Below are positions 60,757 to 64,000 of a DNA stretch of 64,000 bases, piece after piece; within the stretch, counting starts at the first letter, position 1; each line of letters opens with the position of its first letter. Location of the stretch: contig CAVSIA010000006.1 of NCBI GenBank assembly GCA_963727575.1, positions 17,664 through 81,663 of the forward strand. Direction: 5' to 3'. The notes under the pieces were generated by a model. It saw only the letters and a list, made by a program, of their open reading frames with translations. It was not told the DNA's origin and made no database searches. The DNA is from JAHQVI01 sp963727575. Its GTDB lineage: Bacteria; Pseudomonadota; Alphaproteobacteria; Rhizobiales; Rhodomicrobiaceae. Both the position numbers and the translations under genes were made by a program.

Positions 60757-63741
60757 CTAGCTGGCGCTATTGTTGTAGTCCCGCTCAGCGGGCGCCGGGA
60801 CCTGGATCGTACCCGGCGCCTCTCCGTCGTTGGCCCTGCCGTGCTGACCGTAGCCGACCTGATCGCTCCATGCGAGTTCGCCGGCGCTGTCGATGACCAC
60901 CATGTCGCCATTCTCGATGGCGTCGTGCACGAGTGCCGCAAGCTCGGCGTCGCTTGCATCCGGATTGGCGGTGGCGATCGTGCGGCCGACCTCATTGTTG
61001 TACAGGTCCATCGCCTCGCGGTCGGCCGGGTTCCAGGTATCGCCGGTCACGCCTTCATGAGCGGTGGCGAAATCCTGGGCGAACTCCGGCCCGAACCGCT
61101 TGGTCATCAGCGCATTCCAGTAGGCGTGCCGGAAGGCGTCCTGATGGCCGTCATTGCGCGCCCAGTTGTTGAAGTCCCGGTCGCTGGCGAAATCGCCGCG
61201 ACGTGCGTCCGGTGCCGGGTAATACTGCGCCGCGGTGTCGGCGGCCCGATTGCGGATGCTTTGCATGTCGTTGAGCTCGCCCGGCGAGAGCGTGTCGAGG
61301 AGCGCGGCCTCGCTGGCCGTCATTTCCTGCGGGTCGGTGACGAAGATCCGCGCCAGATCCTGAACGATGCCGCCATGCGGTTCCCAGAACACCATGCCGC
61401 CCGGATCGTCCTGCACCTGGTAATCGTGCAGCACGCGGCTCAAATCCGGCCGCCCGTCTGTACTTGGAGGATTGGTTGGGGCGCCACCGGGCTGCGGCTG
61501 CGTGCTCGTATCCGGCGCGGAAGGCTGCGACGGCGCGTCCTCGCCGCTGAGACCGGGACTGCCGCTCTGCGAACCGCTTTGGTCGGGCGCCGTTCCCGAC
61601 GGAGCGCCGCTGCTCGGTCCCGGCGTGCCGCCGCTCGACGCGTCGCCGCCCGACGGCCCGCTCGGTGCCGGCGGCTCCGGCTGCGCAGGCGCAGGCGCCT
61701 CGGGAGCAGGTTCGGCGGGTACGGGATGTCCGGTGCCGGGGATGTAGACCGTATCGCCGGGGAAAATCAGACCGGGATTGATCAGATGATCCTGGTTCAA
61801 TTGCACCATGTCCTGAAAATCCGCGCCGTCGCGGCGGGCCAGATCCCAGATCGTGTCGCCGGGCACGACGGTATGCGCCTCATAGCCCTGCTCCTCCAGA
61901 TCCGGATTGATGCGCCCGGTCTCGTCCATCGCGCCTTCGGGGTGCGCGGCCAGATAGTCTCCGGCAACCCACCCCTGCACGACGTGGTCGCTCGCATCGA
62001 GCCCGCGGACCTCGACCCATTGCCGCCCTTGCGCGTCCGTTTCGGTTTGCCCCGTGGCCTGCACGAAGGTGCCGTTCTGGAACGCGGAGATCTTCGTCCC
62101 GTCGGTCGAGGGCGCCTCGCGAACGTTGAGACCGTCCTCGGGCACCACGACGAACTGCTCCGGCTCGGGCTCCGGCATCGGTTCCGGCTCGCCGACAGGC
62201 GGCGCCTCTTCCGGACCCCAGATCCGGTTGGCGATGTCGCCGCCGGTATAGGTCGCCGTGTGCGTCGCGGTGATGTCGTCGAGGCCGAGTTCGGCGATCA
62301 GCGACACCTTTGCTTCGGCGACGTCCGCCACTTCGACACCGATTTCGTGTTGCTGATTGACGCCGTCGCGGCGCACCGTCTGGTTGGTGGCCGTAACGCT
62401 GAAGTCGTCGCCCATGCCCCGGAAAGCGCCTTCGACGTCGCCGTTCAAAAGATCGGTGATGACCGGGCCGGCATGCAGGCTTGGATTGTCGGTCGCGACG
62501 TCGAACGTGATCCGTTGAAGGTCGGTTCGGCTCAGATCGAGCGGCGACTGGGTCTGGTATTCGAGCTGCAGCCGCCCCGAGATCCGGTCCGGCGCGCCGA
62601 GACCCTCGCCGCTCAGCAGCGTGTCGAGCTCCGGCGCGGGCTGGCCGCTCAGGGCTGTGTCCATCGCATCGGCGGGCACGTCCCAGCTTATGCTGACCTC
62701 GCCGCTGAGCTGGCCGTGGTCGACGATGTTCTGCGGCACATAGCCGATTTCGAGCTGGTCCAGCTCCTGCGCGCCGACGGTGAATTTCTCTTTGGTGCTC
62801 GGGTCGAGATCGCCGGACAGCGTGTAGGTCAGCCGCGCCGGCTGGCCGTCATGGGCAAGCTCCACCGTGCGCGTGAGCCACTGATTGCCGTCGACCCGGG
62901 GCTCGATGCCGAGATTGGCGAATTTCAGCGCGACCTTTGCCCGCTCCTGAACGCCGACGCGCGAGGTGTAGCTGATCACATTGTCGCGCAGGAAGGTCAT
63001 ATCGCCCTGCGAGGGCGCAATCGCGTCGGCCAGCGGATTCGGGATCGAGGGGAGGCTGCTTCCATCGTCCGTGATCGGATTGGAGGCCGGGTTCGACAGG
63101 TCCGGGACAGGGGAGATCGCGCTGCCGGCGTCGTGAATGCTTTCGGACAAGGCGAGCCGCTGAAGGATGCTCACCGCGCGGGCGGCGTCCTCCTGCGTGG
63201 CAAACCGCATGGTCACCGAGCCGGAGGTTCTCAGATTGAGTTCGGCGGCGGGGTCGATACCCGGAATTGGCGGTTCGATGGTGCCGCCCCCGAGCAGATT
63301 CTTGTCGAACGTCACGTCATAGGCCGGCGGCGCGCCGTTCTCGCCCGCAGCCGGCGCATCGCCGACCTGCTGGACCGTGATCTGGTAGCCGTACTGGCCT
63401 TTGACGCCGATGCCGAGCGGCACGTCGCCCACCGGGATCGGCAACTGCAGCTTGCCCTCGCCGGTCATCGACATGACGACCTGGTCGCCGTCGGAGTTCA
63501 GCTTGGCGATCTCGTCGGCGGGCTGGATCGCGGTGTTTACGCCCTCGCCGGTCCGCTCGGAAAGTCCCGGATTGCCCGGCTGTGGCGCGTCCGGCTCGGC
63601 GGGGGGTGGCGGAGGTGGAGCCGCCGGCGATTGAGGCTGCTCGACATGCTGATCGAAATTCGCCCGTGTTGCAGCGTCTTCGCTGAGTGCTGCCCGTTCA
63701 GCCACGCGTGCGGACATCGCCGCTCCGATTGCAGCCACCAT
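60757..63741 (-). CDS. large secreted SH3/LysM protein with toxin-like C-terminus
   Basis: This 994-residue protein begins MVAAIGAAMSARVAERAALSEDAATRANF, without a Sec signal, then a Pro-rich stretch. The central 400 residues are a beta-rich region. An SH3-type domain (DGLNVREAPSTDGTKISAFQNGTFVQATG..., about 530-600) and a LysM domain (HTVVPGDTIWDLARRDGADFQDMVQLNQDHLINPGLIFPGDTVYIP, about 620-670) follow. After a Gly/Pro/Ser linker the C-terminus carries AFRHAYWNALMTKRF, HEG and MDLYNNEVGRTIA, a pattern like DUF6973-type toxin domains. I prefer the ATG at 63741, preceded by GGGGAG. It is a candidate T3SS substrate or toxin. Confidence 0.8.
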   Translation of the reverse strand: MVAAIGAAMSARVAERAALSEDAATRANFDQHVEQPQSPAAPPPPPPAEPDAPQPGNPGLSERTGEGVNTAIQPADEIAKLNSDGDQVVMSMTGEGKLQLPIPVGDVPLGIGVKGQYGYQITVQQVGDAPAAGENGAPPAYDVTFDKNLLGGGTIEPPIPGIDPAAELNLRTSGSVTMRFATQEDAARAVSILQRLALSESIHDAGSAISPVPDLSNPASNPITDDGSSLPSIPNPLADAIAPSQGDMTFLRDNVISYTSRVGVQERAKVALKFANLGIEPRVDGNQWLTRTVELAHDGQPARLTYTLSGDLDPSTKEKFTVGAQELDQLEIGYVPQNIVDHGQLSGEVSISWDVPADAMDTALSGQPAPELDTLLSGEGLGAPDRISGRLQLEYQTQSPLDLSRTDLQRITFDVATDNPSLHAGPVITDLLNGDVEGAFRGMGDDFSVTATNQTVRRDGVNQQHEIGVEVADVAEAKVSLIAELGLDDITATHTATYTGGDIANRIWGPEEAPPVGEPEPMPEPEPEQFVVVPEDGLNVREAPSTDGTKISAFQNGTFVQATGQTETDAQGRQWVEVRGLDASDHVVQGWVAGDYLAAHPEGAMDETGRINPDLEEQGYEAHTVVPGDTIWDLARRDGADFQDMVQLNQDHLINPGLIFPGDTVYIPGTGHPVPAEPAPEAPAPAQPEPPAPSGPSGGDASSGGTPGPSSGAPSGTAPDQSGSQSGSPGLSGEDAPSQPSAPDTSTQPQPGGAPTNPPSTDGRPDLSRVLHDYQVQDDPGGMVFWEPHGGIVQDLARIFVTDPQEMTASEAALLDTLSPGELNDMQSIRNRAADTAAQYYPAPDARRGDFASDRDFNNWARNDGHQDAFRHAYWNALMTKRFGPEFAQDFATAHEGVTGDTWNPADREAMDLYNNEVGRTIATANPDASDAELAALVHDAIENGDMVVIDSAGELAWSDQVGYGQHGRANDGEAPGTIQVPAPAERDYNNSAS

Positions 63742-64000
63742 GACACTCTCTCCCCGCCGCCGAAGACGCGGCCCTTGCTTGGACAAGTGGAATTTGCGCA
63801 CGGAGGCGCCTGTCTGAGGAGTAGCAGTGCTTAGTTACAGTGATGTGATGTGTTTGTGTCAGTTCGACTAAGGAAAGATGTCAGTTTTACAAAAGCGTTA
63901 TGAATGATTGTGGTGTCATTATTCTGTAATAGTGCTCTGATCCGAGTTGTTGGTTGGGTAATACAGAGTGCATTTGCGCGGTAGAGACGGAGCCGCAGGC
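63742..64000. other. upstream region at window edge
   Basis: The last 259 bases are AT-rich and contain no gene. They hold the GTCAGTT direct repeat (63858, 63880) and TGACA words on the minus strand. Promoters for the toxin-like gene and perhaps for a divergent gene beyond the window are likely here. Confidence 0.4.

Noticed and set aside
60661..63834. 1057-residue frame on the plus strand opposite the SH3/LysM protein
   Set aside because: It is an Arg/Asp/His-rich antisense shadow with no recognisable domain.
63858..63896. True rhizobial tts box at the right edge
   Set aside because: The motif GTCAGTTTTACAAAAGC is only partly like the tts consensus, and its orientation does not point to the minus-strand toxin-like gene.
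1..64000. CRISPR arrays or rRNA genes
   Set aside because: No regularly spaced repeats and no rRNA-like sequence were seen.

Overview
The window looks like the chromosome of a GC-rich alphaproteobacterium of the Hyphomicrobiales (Rhizobiales) type. The support is strong third-position GC, RIME-like intergenic repeats, an NahK/ErcS-CrbS-type symporter kinase, many SSS, TRAP and TAXI transporters, and a type III secretion system (T3SS) with a split, rhizobial-style secretin. All identifications were made by reading the sequence; no database search was run.

Layout. (1) 1-8.6 kb: a CAU-anticodon tRNA, then an acetate-switch-like module made of a symporter-hybrid histidine kinase (crbS-like, broken by many frameshifts), a convergent LuxR-type regulator (crbR-like), a DUF4212 small subunit and its SSS permease. 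A proline iminopeptidase and a broken methyltransferase-like gene follow. (2) 8.6-19 kb: dusA with a decayed tyrosine integrase beside it, another SSS symporter, a PHB-depolymerase-family esterase, a CopG-type protein, and an ABC ATPase, FtsX-like permease and HlyD-type adaptor operon. (3) 19-38.7 kb: a catabolic and transport region for an unidentified substrate. It holds IclR and GntR regulators, a TPP-dependent decarboxylase-like enzyme, an unrecognised protein with an internal duplication, E1 beta and E1 alpha of a 2-oxoacid or acetoin dehydrogenase, an aldo/keto reductase with altered catalytic residues, an SDR, a BASS-type transporter, a cyclase-family hydrolase, a threonine-dehydrogenase-like ADH, and TRAP and TAXI-TRAP transporters. 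(4) 38.8-57.1 kb: a nearly complete T3SS: sctJ-K-L-N-O-Q on the minus strand; sctY-V-secretin-CpaD-like on the plus strand; sctU; a TadD-like lipoprotein; sctD; candidate small secreted subunits; a stand-alone secretin N0-N1 protein; and sctI-Qb-R-S-T. (5) 57.4-64 kb: probable secreted substrates, namely a GDPHVD self-cleavage-type protein and a 994-residue SH3/LysM protein with a toxin-like C-terminus. They are separated by a BamE-like lipoprotein-sized gene and an IS1380-family element with a 4-bp target duplication.

The most interesting system is the T3SS. Its outer-membrane part combines a secretin gate and lipoproteins of the Tad/Cpa pilus type (CpaC, CpaD and TadD-like) with a separate T3SS-type N0-N1 domain protein. 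Its SctU has GEDN where the NPTH autocleavage motif should be, and no SctP ruler or SctW gatekeeper is recognisable. Together these suggest a divergent injectisome, or one that does not switch substrates in the usual way.

Single-base frame breaks occur in several genes (crbS-like, methyltransferase-like, integrase, dctP, secretin, transposase), and the tRNA has one extra T-loop base. In most of them the frame resumes with conserved motifs intact, so sequencing or assembly error is as likely as true decay.
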